Below are positions 25,690 through 33,358 of a DNA stretch of 36,115 nucleotides, one piece after another. Numbering within the stretch: the stretch's first letter is position 1; every line of letters starts with the position of its first letter. The position numbers and the translations under genes were made by a program. Under the pieces are notes generated by a model, which was not told the origin of the DNA, did no database searches, and saw nothing but the letters and a program-made list of their open reading frames with translations. Source of the stretch: Chloroflexota bacterium. Lineage in GTDB: Bacteria; Chloroflexota; Dehalococcoidia; JACPQD01. The DNA lies in assembly GCA_016190665.1 (NCBI GenBank), contig JACPQD010000030.1:1-36115 (forward strand), read 5' to 3'.

Positions 25690-25712
25690 GCACGAGACGA
25701 GTATTCTCGTGC
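25690..25712. promoter_or_regulatory. Inverted repeat GCACGAG-N9-CTCGTGC in the divergent intergenic region
   Basis: A perfect 7-bp dyad lies in the 314-nt gap between the Sec-less paralogue and LysR. Nearby, GTGTACAC (25722-25729) and TGTACAC (25825-25831) form a repeated short motif. These may be regulator sites or leader hairpins; nothing decides between the two. Confidence 0.35.
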
Positions 25713-25869
25713 TGGTGATTAGTGTACACGGTTGCGCCAGCCTCCACGTCCTTCATCTCTGGCCAAATTGCCCCCAGGAGAGTATCCCGGTGCGACAACA
25801 CGAAAGGGACAAGCTCCAGCACTCTGTACACTGATAGCACTATCTTAGGATGTCATTAGTACATAGGTA

Positions 25870-25894
25870 TTGTCAAGATAAAAAATGATATAAT
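25870..25894 (+). promoter_or_regulatory. LysR promoter region with shared TTGTC-AA-GATAA dyad and TATAAT
   Basis: TTGTC-AA-GATAA (25870-25881) is an imperfect dyad, followed by GATATAA. TATAAT (25889-25894) is a good -10 for the LysR gene, 36 nt ahead of its ATG; the -35 is poor. The 24-nt block equals that at 23393-23416 except at three positions, one of which keeps the dyad as TTGTC/GAYAA. Confidence 0.55.
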
Positions 25895-25929
25895 TGCTGT
25901 ATCACTTTGATATAGCCCAGGTTAATGCG

Positions 25930-26886
25930 ATGAACTTGAAACAGCTTCTATACTTTTACGCCGTGGGAAGAGCGGGAAGCTACAGCCGGGCCGCTGAGGA
26001 AGTGGGCGTTTCGGAACCGGTGGTCCACCGGGCAGTAAGGAGCCTGGAGAAAAGCTGTGGCCTGAGGCTCTTGCAGCGAAAGGGCAACGGCGTGCGCGTT
26101 ACCCCGGAGGGGGAACGGATCCTGGAGTATGGCTCGCGAATTGCGTCCCTGGCCGATATGGCAGAACAGGCGGTTGCCGAACAAAAGGCTAACGTCTTCG
26201 GAAAGCTGTCGATGGGCGTCGGGGTGACCGCGCTCCTCTACCTCCTGCCCGCCGTTCTTCCCAGGTGGATCGCTGAACATCCACTGGTCAATATCTCGGT
26301 TACTCAAGGGATGGGCCGCGAGTTGCAGGACGCGCTTCTGCGCGGCGATCTCGACCTCTTTGTTTCTTCGGGAACGAACTGGGACCCGAGGCTGAGAAAA
26401 GAGCTGGTGTTCTCTGATAAGTTAGTAGTTGTCGCCAGGGCAGGCCACCCCCTTGGAGAGCGCAGCTTTGTAACCATGACAGAATTGAGCACCGAGAGAT
26501 TGGTTCTGCCTAAGAGCAGCCTGATAAGGGATGAGACGTATGCCATCGAGCGCCAGTATGGCGTGCAGTTCAAGTTGGCCGCAGAAGTCAACCGGGTCGA
26601 CGTGGCGAAGCCGCTTTGCAAGGCTGGCATAGGGCCCGGGGTCTTCATGATGTCATCGGTAACAGAGGAAATCAGGAGCGGGCAACTTCTGCTGCTTAAC
26701 GTGGAAGGCTTTCCCCGGAGTTGGCCCTATTTCCTGGTCTACCGCGGAGACAAAGCCGTCACGCCAGAAATGAGATCGTTGTTCTTTACCATTAGACTCT
26801 GGGCTGAGCAAAGAAACTGGACGGCCCAAAACGACCATATTGGGGCTCCGCCTTCCGGCCGAGAGCAGGGGACTGGGAAATCCTGA
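25930..26886 (+). CDS. LysR-type transcriptional regulator
   Basis: A 318-residue LysR protein. Residues 1-60 form the winged helix-turn-helix, with L-K-Q-L-L-Y-F-Y-A-V and Y-S-R-A-A-E-E-V-G-V-S-E-P-V-V-H-R-A-V-R-S-L-E-K. The remainder is the two-lobed effector-binding domain, for example G-V-T-A-L-L-Y-L-L-P-A-V-L-P and L-L-R-G-D-L-D-L-F-V. ATG 25930 is chosen because the conserved N-terminus starts there; a TTG at 25894 overlaps the -10 box. It is divergent from the selenoprotein locus and is its likely regulator, given the duplicated promoter element. The effector is presumably a substrate or intermediate of that locus (inference). Confidence 0.93.
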   Translation: MNLKQLLYFYAVGRAGSYSRAAEEVGVSEPVVHRAVRSLEKSCGLRLLQRKGNGVRVTPEGERILEYGSRIASLADMAEQAVAEQKANVFGKLSMGVGVTALLYLLPAVLPRWIAEHPLVNISVTQGMGRELQDALLRGDLDLFVSSGTNWDPRLRKELVFSDKLVVVARAGHPLGERSFVTMTELSTERLVLPKSSLIRDETYAIERQYGVQFKLAAEVNRVDVAKPLCKAGIGPGVFMMSSVTEEIRSGQLLLLNVEGFPRSWPYFLVYRGDKAVTPEMRSLFFTIRLWAEQRNWTAQNDHIGAPPSGREQGTGKS

Positions 26887-26896
26887 TCATCGGATG

Positions 26897-26918
26897 CATC
26901 GCGGCCCCCACCGCGATG
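26897..26918 (+). terminator. Possible hairpin terminator after LysR
   Basis: CATCGCGG pairs with CCGCGATG around CCCCCA, 10 nt after the LysR stop and between convergent genes. No T-run follows, so termination is uncertain. Confidence 0.3.
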
Positions 26919-27038
26919 GACGCCGTCTTCGTGCCGGTGAAGGGATAAAAGAAGGAGGAGAGCCCATTCTCCCGCCAGACGTTGATCACCAGAGCGGGGC
27001 GAATCGCGGACCACGTCGAAACGCGGGAGACCAGAAAG

Positions 27039-29045
27039 CTATTCTTCCAGGCTAGCGGCCCCAGGGTGAAAGGCCTTCCGCAGAGCAAAAAGTGTGCCGT
27101 CAATCGGCCAGTTATCCCCGTCCACCAGGCCCATGACTCGATCTATCGCCTCCGGCCCTTGAGTGCTCCAAACATAGACGAACCCGCCGAGCACTGAGTC
27201 CTTCTGCTTGGCTATCCATTTCCACATCCGCAGGTAGCCCCTGGGTCGGTCCGCCGGGCTCAGGCCGCTGGGTGCAAACTCCGAGACGACCAGGGGCAAG
27301 TCGACCCCCTTCTTCGGCCAGTCACGGAGCACCTCTTCCATGCGCGGGGTGAAAAAATTGACTCCGTATACCAGCCAGGGCCGGTGCTTTCCATCCTCCT
27401 GGAGTACTTCTTTGACGGGCCCAAGGTAGACATCCTCAGCGTCCCGATAAATCACCGGATGATAAGGGTCGATCTCATGCACCATATCCGCGGCCTTCAG
27501 CAGGAACCTGGCGAAAGCCTTAGCGCGCCTCTTTTCGTAGTTGGCCCCCATACCGTGAATGACCTCGTTCCCCAACCCCCACATTCTGAGGGCAGGTTCG
27601 TTCCGGTATTTCTCGACCCAGGCCTTGATCTCGCTCATCGTGCGTTCCTGGTAGGCGGGGTCGAGGTAGTCGCCATGGGCCGGCAGATAGTAGGGCATGA
27701 CAACGCCCAACCCGTATTCGTGCGCCTTCTTCAAGGTCAGCTCATCGAACTCGCTATGCTCCCAGCCGAGGACAGTGTTTATTCCCACGCCTCTCATCTG
27801 GCCGAAGTCCCAGTCATACCGGGACCCCCTTATGCTCTGATCGAGCTCAGAGTGTTTGATGTTATACCCTACGCCCTGAATCCTCTCCGGCCGCCCGTTC
27901 ACCGTGTAAGAGTAAATATTCGCGGCCCCATGGATAAATACCTTGCTCGGCCCCGCTTTGGCAGCCATTTGCGTCATGCGCCCCGATGAAACCGGGGCCG
28001 GCTCCTGTTGCTGGGTCCCAGGAGAGACGTAAGCCGCGGGAGCAGCGGCAGCCGCGTCGGACGCTGTGGCCAACAAGACCGGCGCCGGCGCAGCGATAGC
28101 GGCTTCCTCCGCCTGGACAATGTAGTTGTAGTTGCCAGTATCGGGGAAAAGACTCTGGAAGAGAAGCATGCCTATGACGAGAGCCGAGAGCAGGAGGGGA
28201 GGGTGGCTGGACCTCGCCGCGGGCCGCAAATGACCTCGAAGAGCGAGAGACACGTCACCCCTTGACAACCAGCTCCATGGCCTTCGGCGCAGAAGAAGGA
28301 CTGCCAGCAAAGTGCCATAGATGCCGACTACTACGCTAGTGGGCACCAGGAAGGCGGCTGAGTCCAGCAATGGCTCCTCCGCTACCTGCCGGTAGGCGTC
28401 AGCATCCATGGGTAGCAACTTGGTGAAGACATGGGCCAGTCCCATGATCTCTAGGTCTTCGGGTGAGAAACGAAAGCTCAATAACCCCACCACCCCCCTC
28501 ACCTGGAGCATTACGCTAACGATCACCGCGGTAAGAGCGAGGTGGCCTGTCAGGCGCAGGCTCAGCCACAAGAGCGCAAGGCCCAAAACGGTAAAAATCA
28601 CCTCCGCACCCATTCCAGCAATGGTAGAAGCCAGCACCGAGGCCCCATCACTTACCAGAGTGGTGACCCAGGCGCCAGAAGCCACTTTGTCCGGCTCCGC
28701 AAAGAAGCCCGGCGCTAACTGATGCAAAGCATCTCCCAAGGGGCCGGCAACAGCCAGGCCCTGAGCCTCGATGTTGCCCAAAGTGGTATTAAAGACCGAG
28801 GCATATACGGGGTCCAGTCCAGCCACCCTTCCTAGCTGGTCGAAGAGTTTCTGGGATCCGGCCTCCTGGAGCGAAGCAGCAATTGAGAAAGCGACAGCCT
28901 GATGGAGGAGGGATAAAAGAGGGGTCAGGAGAATACAGAAGGCCGCAATGGCGAGGGAGGATAGGGAAAGCCATTTCGGCCGGCGCCCTTGCCGGGACGT
29001 GAGAACCATCTTTCGGAGGAAATGAGAAACCACCACTTTCGCCAC
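27039..29045 (-). CDS. Membrane-anchored glycoside hydrolase of clan GH-A
   Basis: A protein of up to 668 residues. Residues 1 to about 300 hold several hydrophobic helices (near 29-55, 148-190, 232-252, 284-300). A low-complexity Ala/Pro/Gln linker follows (about 312-360), then a TIM-barrel domain. The barrel has G-L-G-N-E-V with Glu494 as likely acid/base and V-V-S-E-F-A-P with Glu589 as likely nucleophile, the pattern of GH2/GH5-type retaining enzymes. Preceding motifs include N-G-R-P-E-R-I-Q-G-V-G-Y-N. It probably cuts a beta-linked glycan outside the membrane. The start is uncertain: GTG 29045 lacks a clear ribosome site and ATG 29009 has none. It is convergent with LysR and unrelated to the selenoprotein locus. 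Confidence 0.75.
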   Translation of the reverse strand: MAKVVVSHFLRKMVLTSRQGRRPKWLSLSSLAIAAFCILLTPLLSLLHQAVAFSIAASLQEAGSQKLFDQLGRVAGLDPVYASVFNTTLGNIEAQGLAVAGPLGDALHQLAPGFFAEPDKVASGAWVTTLVSDGASVLASTIAGMGAEVIFTVLGLALLWLSLRLTGHLALTAVIVSVMLQVRGVVGLLSFRFSPEDLEIMGLAHVFTKLLPMDADAYRQVAEEPLLDSAAFLVPTSVVVGIYGTLLAVLLLRRRPWSWLSRGDVSLALRGHLRPAARSSHPPLLLSALVIGMLLFQSLFPDTGNYNYIVQAEEAAIAAPAPVLLATASDAAAAAPAAYVSPGTQQQEPAPVSSGRMTQMAAKAGPSKVFIHGAANIYSYTVNGRPERIQGVGYNIKHSELDQSIRGSRYDWDFGQMRGVGINTVLGWEHSEFDELTLKKAHEYGLGVVMPYYLPAHGDYLDPAYQERTMSEIKAWVEKYRNEPALRMWGLGNEVIHGMGANYEKRRAKAFARFLLKAADMVHEIDPYHPVIYRDAEDVYLGPVKEVLQEDGKHRPWLVYGVNFFTPRMEEVLRDWPKKGVDLPLVVSEFAPSGLSPADRPRGYLRMWKWIAKQKDSVLGGFVYVWSTQGPEAIDRVMGLVDGDNWPIDGTLFALRKAFHPGAASLEE

Positions 29046-29266
29046 CCCAGTTCTTTTAGTTTCGGCAATCGCAGGCGCCCTCGACGGAAATCCATCTCAG
29101 CCCATACCATCCGCACACTCGAAAGCCGCTTTCTCACCCTGGGTTCGCAACAAGGGCACGTTAGTATACTACACCAATGGCGCACGCGGATGCAAGAGGT
29201 TTGGCGATTTTTTTAATAACTTCCGTCCACTCAAGTGGAGTGTGCCTGCTCTGCTTCCAGCAGCCA
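29046..29266. other. Intergenic region between divergent genes, no gene seen
   Basis: This stretch separates the glycoside hydrolase from the methyltransferase operon. AT-rich patches such as TTAGTATACTAC near 29160 could be promoter parts for the hydrolase, but no convincing box pair is visible. Confidence 0.4.
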
Positions 29267-29295
29267 TTGAATTTCTCCGGGAGCGCTAGTATAAT
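29267..29295 (+). promoter_or_regulatory. Sigma-70-type promoter of the corrinoid methyltransferase operon
   Basis: TTGAAT (29267-29272), a 17-nt spacer and a perfect TATAAT (29290-29295). It points at the methyltransferase gene, leaving a leader of about 170 nt. Confidence 0.7.
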
Positions 29296-29473
29296 GACGT
29301 ATCGTTCCGTCTTGTCTTTGAAGAAAGATGACCACCGGTGGGCGCCGACCAAGGGGCCTGGCGGTCCCGGTCCCGGCCAGGGGGTAGGTAGTAGTGGGGA
29401 AGATGTCGCAGTCCGACGAGCGAAACACTATTTTCAAGGCTTGGTGGGCGGCGGCTGGCGCCTGGAAGCGAAA
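29296..29473 (+). other. Long 5' leader of the methyltransferase operon
   Basis: About 170 nt, with G-rich runs (gggggtaggtag, gtggggaag) and inverted C/G blocks. An in-frame upstream coding extension exists but has no family resemblance. I compared it by eye with cobalamin, tetrahydrofolate and SAM/SAH riboswitch consensus elements and saw no match. Confidence 0.35.
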
Positions 29474-30262
29474 ATGCTGGTAATCGGCGAACGCATAAAC
29501 GCCACCACCAAAGCAGTGGATGCGGCCATCAGGCAAAGACATGCTGCCTTGATTCGAGAGCTGGCCGCTGGACAGGTCGCCGCCGGGGCGACAATGCTTG
29601 ACGTGAACGCTGGCGTCTCTCAAGGCGACGAGCCTGAGCGCATGGAGTGGCTGGTTCGCACCGTGCAGGCTGTCGCAAGGGTCCCTCTTTGTCTCGACTC
29701 GACAAATCCCGAGGCCCTGGAAAGGGGTTTGGCTGCCCACCGGGGTCGCGCTCTGGTAAACTCAGCTAGCGGCGACGAAGAGGCAGTCACAAGGATTCTG
29801 GCTCTCGCCAGGGAACACTCCGCAGCCGTTGTCTGCCTCATAGCCGGGGGCGGGCAGCCGGGACCCGCGACTGAGAGGCTGGCGACTGCTGCCTCTATGG
29901 TCAGAGAAGCTGTTGCATGCGGGCTATCTCCGGACGATGTCTACATCGACCCGGGGGTTCTGCCGGCATCTTGCGAAGGCAAAGCCGTCTCCGAGACGCT
30001 CCAAACGATCAACGGAGTAAAGGCTTCCCTTGGCGCGAAGGTTGTTGTTGGTCTCAGCAACGTCTCTTTCGGCCTGCCAAATCGGCAGCTTCTGAATCGC
30101 ACCTTTCTTGCCATGGCCATGGCCGCCGGGTTGGACGCTGCCATAATGGACCCGACCGACGCTCAGTTGATGGCGGCGTTTCTGGCAGCCCAGGCCCTGT
30201 TGGGCCAGGATGAGTACTGCCTCACCTACATCAAAGCGCATCGCGAGGGCAAGCTCGCGTGA
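29474..30262 (+). CDS. Methyltetrahydrofolate:corrinoid protein methyltransferase (pterin-binding family)
   Basis: A 262-residue TIM-barrel protein of the pterin-binding family, as in AcsE and MtgA. Motifs: M-L-V-I-G-E-R-I-N-A-T at the start, M-L-D-V-N-A-G, C-L-D-S-T-N-P-E-A-L and V-V-G-L-S-N-V-S-F-G-L-P-N-R followed by A-G-L-D-A-A-I-M-D-P. These enzymes move a methyl group between tetrahydrofolate and the cobalt of a corrinoid protein. ATG 29474 has GGAAG upstream and starts at the conserved N-terminus. The TGA stop is one base from the next gene's ATG, so the two are co-translated. No corrinoid protein gene is in the window, so the methyl donor system is unknown. Confidence 0.92.
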   Translation: MLVIGERINATTKAVDAAIRQRHAALIRELAAGQVAAGATMLDVNAGVSQGDEPERMEWLVRTVQAVARVPLCLDSTNPEALERGLAAHRGRALVNSASGDEEAVTRILALAREHSAAVVCLIAGGGQPGPATERLATAASMVREAVACGLSPDDVYIDPGVLPASCEGKAVSETLQTINGVKASLGAKVVVGLSNVSFGLPNRQLLNRTFLAMAMAAGLDAAIMDPTDAQLMAAFLAAQALLGQDEYCLTYIKAHREGKLA

Positions 30263-30263
30263 C

Positions 30264-32027
30264 ATGAACAAGCTCAGGGCCACTTTTTACCCTTTTGGCC
30301 AGAGCGCACTGGTCGCCCCCGGCGTAACAGTAGCGCAGGCTGCCGGGCAGGCGGGCATCGTCATAGAAGCTCCCTGCGCCGGCAAGGGGACCTGTGGCCG
30401 CTGCCAGGTCAGATGCTCCGCTGGCATCTACCCACCGTCCCCCGCCGAGATCGAGTTGCTCGGCCAGCGAGCAATGAGCGATGGCATCCGGCTGGCCTGC
30501 CTGGCCCGCATCATCTCCGATGCAACTATCGAGATCCTGACGCCCCACGCCGGAACCGGAGACAAAGCTCGTCTGTCTGCGGAGGCCGCCTTCCGTCTCG
30601 CCCCCAATATCCGCAAGGTATATCTGCCTACCCCCGGCCAATGTGCGGGTCGAAGTGCGGTGGAGAACCCCTGCTCCGTCCCTGGTGAAGCGAGGATGCG
30701 GCGGGATATTGGGGCCGGCCCAGCCCCCACCAAGCTCGGGGATCGAGGTGCGTTTACCGCTGTGCTCGCCGGGAGGCAGCTCATAGCGGTAGAAAAAGGC
30801 GATACCACGGTGGCCAACTACGGTATCGCCATTGACCTGGGCACAAGCACGGTGGCGGGCTATCTGATGGATTTGAATACGGGCCGCCAACTGGCTGCCA
30901 CGGCCACCGTTAACCCCCAGCGCGCCCACGGATGCGATGTTATCTCTCGCATCCAGTTCGCGTCCGAATCCAACGGCGGGTTGAGACTGCTCAGGAATGA
31001 CGCTGTCGAGGCGATAAACACGGTAGTCGGGCAGCTTATCGTGGATTCCGGCGTCGAAAAGAGAACCGTCTATGAGCTGACCCTCGTGGGCAACACGGCC
31101 ATGCTCCACTTGCTCCTGGGCGTCGATCCACGGGTTCTCGGGGTGGCGCCCTATCGGGCTGTGACTACGGCTTCGGTGGTGACTCCCGCGCGTGATATGG
31201 GCATCGGAATCAATCCTGCGGGCCGAGTCTACGTCCTTCCCGCTATCGCGAGCTTCGTGGGCGCCGATACCGTGGGGGTGATGCTGGCCACAGGAATGCA
31301 CCGCAGCTCGAAGCTGAGGCTGGCCATAGATTTGGGCACCAACGGGGAACTGGTCCTCGGCTCAAGGGAGCGTCTGTTGTGCTGCTCCACGGCCGCAGGG
31401 CCGGCCTTTGAGGGAGGCCGCATCAAACAAGGGATGTGCGCAGCGCCTGGCGCCATCGAAAGGGTCATCTGGGAGGATGCACCCAGAGCTGTCGTTGTCG
31501 ATAACGTGAAGCCGATGGGCATCTGCGGGTCCGGACTGGTGGACGCCGTGGCTGGCTTATTGGGAAAGGGTGTCATCGACGAAGGTGGCAAGATGCTGGG
31601 GCGAGAGCCCTTCGTGCTTGTCGACGGCTCCGAGACTGGCGACGGCGCGCCGATAGTCGTCACTCAGCATGATGTTCGGGAGCTGCAACTGGCCAAGGCG
31701 GCTATTCGCGCTGGCATCGAGATACTCAAGGGGGAGTTGGGCGTGGAGGATAGGGACATCTCGGAGGTGCTGCTGGCCGGCGCCTTCGGCAGCTATGTCG
31801 ATAAGGAGAGCGCGGCGGCCATCGGCCTGCTGCCCGAGGCGCCCCTCCAAAGGGTCCGGGCTGTCGGCAATGCCGCTGGGGCCGGAGCCAAAATGGCGCT
31901 GCTCTCCACAAGGGCCCGACAGGAGGCGGAGCGGGTTGCGCGTAAGGCTGAGTACATCGAGCTCAGCATGCGACCGGAGTTCCAGGACCTTTTCGTTGAG
32001 GCGATGGGGTTTCCCGCCGCCCAGTGA
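30264..32027 (+). CDS. RACo-type corrinoid activator: 2Fe-2S ferredoxin plus ASKHA ATPase domain
   Basis: A 587-residue protein. Residues 1 to about 95 are a plant-type 2Fe-2S domain with Cys38, Cys44, Cys47 and Cys79 as likely ligands. After a linker, the ASKHA fold shows I-D-L-G-T-S-T-V-A-G-Y, L-V-G-N-T-A-M-L-H-L, I-D-L-G-T-N-G-E-L-V-L-G, I-C-G-S-G-L-V-D-A-V and L-A-G-A-F-G-S-Y-V-D-K. Known relatives couple ATP hydrolysis to reduction of inactive Co(II) corrinoid to Co(I). Its place directly after the methyltransferase fits repair of that system. ATG 30264 is chosen over an in-frame upstream start because the ferredoxin fold begins there. Confidence 0.92.
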   Translation: MNKLRATFYPFGQSALVAPGVTVAQAAGQAGIVIEAPCAGKGTCGRCQVRCSAGIYPPSPAEIELLGQRAMSDGIRLACLARIISDATIEILTPHAGTGDKARLSAEAAFRLAPNIRKVYLPTPGQCAGRSAVENPCSVPGEARMRRDIGAGPAPTKLGDRGAFTAVLAGRQLIAVEKGDTTVANYGIAIDLGTSTVAGYLMDLNTGRQLAATATVNPQRAHGCDVISRIQFASESNGGLRLLRNDAVEAINTVVGQLIVDSGVEKRTVYELTLVGNTAMLHLLLGVDPRVLGVAPYRAVTTASVVTPARDMGIGINPAGRVYVLPAIASFVGADTVGVMLATGMHRSSKLRLAIDLGTNGELVLGSRERLLCCSTAAGPAFEGGRIKQGMCAAPGAIERVIWEDAPRAVVVDNVKPMGICGSGLVDAVAGLLGKGVIDEGGKMLGREPFVLVDGSETGDGAPIVVTQHDVRELQLAKAAIRAGIEILKGELGVEDRDISEVLLAGAFGSYVDKESAAAIGLLPEAPLQRVRAVGNAAGAGAKMALLSTRARQEAERVARKAEYIELSMRPEFQDLFVEAMGFPAAQ

Positions 32028-32033
32028 AGCTCA

Positions 32034-32059
32034 GAGCTTGCCCTGAACGAAGTGGAGGG
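32034..32059. repeat. Possible GAGCTTGCCCTGAACGAAGT intergenic repeat unit
   Basis: This 26-nt stretch just after the activator gene resembles the 'gcctgagcgaagtcgaagg' repeats I recall from many Chloroflexota intergenic regions. Only one copy is in the window. Confidence 0.3.
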
Positions 32060-32099
32060 CTGACAATTCATTATAGAGAAAGCCGGGTCCCCTGAGCTA

Positions 32100-32867
32100 C
32101 TAGCGTGGCACGCATCTTCCATCGATGCACGTATAGCCGGGAGGACAGTCCTCATCGATACTACAGCCCGTCGCGGACGACAGTTGCGGCCCCCGCCATT
32201 GGCGATAGAGGTTGGACACGGCAAAGAAAGCGGCCAGCGAGGTCAAGAGGGGCGTCAAGGCCACCACAACAGGCGCCACCAGCATCAGCGATACGCTCAA
32301 GCGCGCTAGCCTCGCCACAGAAGGTTTCGCTACAGCCTCCCGGCGGAGCAGTTCCCGGATAGCGACCACATTGATCGCCCAGATTACGGCGGGCGCAAGA
32401 ACAGCCGCCAGCAGCGCTAGCAGCACGGCGCCGCTCCGCCTCACAGCTTGCAAAAACAGCCTTCGAACAGGGACCGCTACGAAGGTTCGGATCACTCCCA
32501 ACGCCACGAAGTTGCGCAGCAGGCCCAGAAGCATCGATGCCTGGCCCAGAAAGGAAAGAGAAGGCGCCCGCCGGTGGCTTGCTGCCCGGCGGAGCAGCCT
32601 CCACATGGCGGCAACGAAGGCTACCCAGATCAGGAGCGGCGCTAGCACGGCAACCAGGAAGAACAGCGCCGCCACTGCAATTCGCTCGATGGGCCTGGGT
32701 TTCTCCTCCGGGGCCTGAGCAGCAATGACCCTCCGTTCAGCCTCTGCAGCTCGGGCATGCTTTGCTTTCCATCCCGGTAAGGTGAGGTACCAGATGTATC
32801 CGGCCGGGAAGAGGCATAGAGCTACGGCTATCAGAATTACTATCACCATAGTTGATTCCCCTGGCAT
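32100..32867 (-). CDS. Small multi-span membrane protein with Cys-rich tail
   Basis: A 255-residue protein I do not recognise. Hydrophobic helices lie near residues 7-30, 65-90, 145-170 and 190-220, with arginine-rich stretches between. The last 21 residues carry Cys235, Cys241, Cys247 and Cys252 in the pattern D-C-P-P-G-Y-T-C-I-D-G-R-C, like the small disulphide-rich repeats of secreted proteins. This suggests that the tail is outside the cytoplasm. ATG 32867 is chosen because AGGAGGT lies 7 nt upstream; the GTG at 32876 directly abuts that site. It is convergent with the activator gene. Function unknown. Confidence 0.7.
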   Translation of the reverse strand: MPGESTMVIVILIAVALCLFPAGYIWYLTLPGWKAKHARAAEAERRVIAAQAPEEKPRPIERIAVAALFFLVAVLAPLLIWVAFVAAMWRLLRRAASHRRAPSLSFLGQASMLLGLLRNFVALGVIRTFVAVPVRRLFLQAVRRSGAVLLALLAAVLAPAVIWAINVVAIRELLRREAVAKPSVARLARLSVSLMLVAPVVVALTPLLTSLAAFFAVSNLYRQWRGPQLSSATGCSIDEDCPPGYTCIDGRCVPR

Positions 32868-33298
32868 GGCTCGCACCTCCTTTCTGCGGCATCTCGTGTT
32901 CAGAATGCCGCCGCAAAGGGACGGGACTGCTGAGCGCCTTGTTCTACCACTTTAGTGTATCTTTCCTTCCGGCGCAGCGACAATGGAAAAGTTCGTATTT
33001 TCGGGAGAAAAACGCTACACGTTCTGCGGAAAGTCATAGCAATCTTTCGAGCAGGTCAATCACAACGCTTTCTGAAGTCTGACGATAAGAAAAAAGGCTG
33101 TGATTTGAATTACTACCTTACGAATGAAATTGCGCGCACGGTGCGTATGATTTTGGATTTCGGCAGTCAGCAATCAACACTCAGCAAGTGGTTTTCAGCG
33201 GGATGACAGTTGATGGCTGGAAGCTGGCCGCTCGCTGGCATTTGGTTCCGGCTCTGCCGAGTCAGGGAATGGCTTTCCCAAACCGATGTTGAACACCT
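32868..33298. other. Intergenic region upstream of the sensor kinase, no gene seen
   Basis: About 430 nt of lower GC between divergent genes. Short open frames lack ribosome sites and family likeness. I see no RNA gene or clear repeat; a promoter for the membrane protein is expected here but not evident. Confidence 0.4.
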
Positions 33299-33327
33299 TT
33301 GCTCTTAGCGCTGGGCCATGATAAAAT
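33299..33327 (+). promoter_or_regulatory. Promoter of the two-component operon
   Basis: TTGCTC (33299-33304), 17 nt, TAAAAT (33322-33327), followed 31 nt later by the kinase ATG. Both boxes deviate from consensus, but position and spacing are good. Confidence 0.5.
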
Positions 33328-33358
33328 GCATCCGCAGAGACAGGAGGACCGGAGCAAT

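Noticed and set aside
26792..27103. Minus-strand open frame overlapping the LysR 3' end
   Set aside because: Part looks protein-like, but it is in a different frame from the hydrolase, has no ribosome site and matches nothing I know.
29296..29473. Cobalamin or tetrahydrofolate riboswitch in the leader
   Set aside because: The expected conserved boxes are not present by eye, so no call is made.
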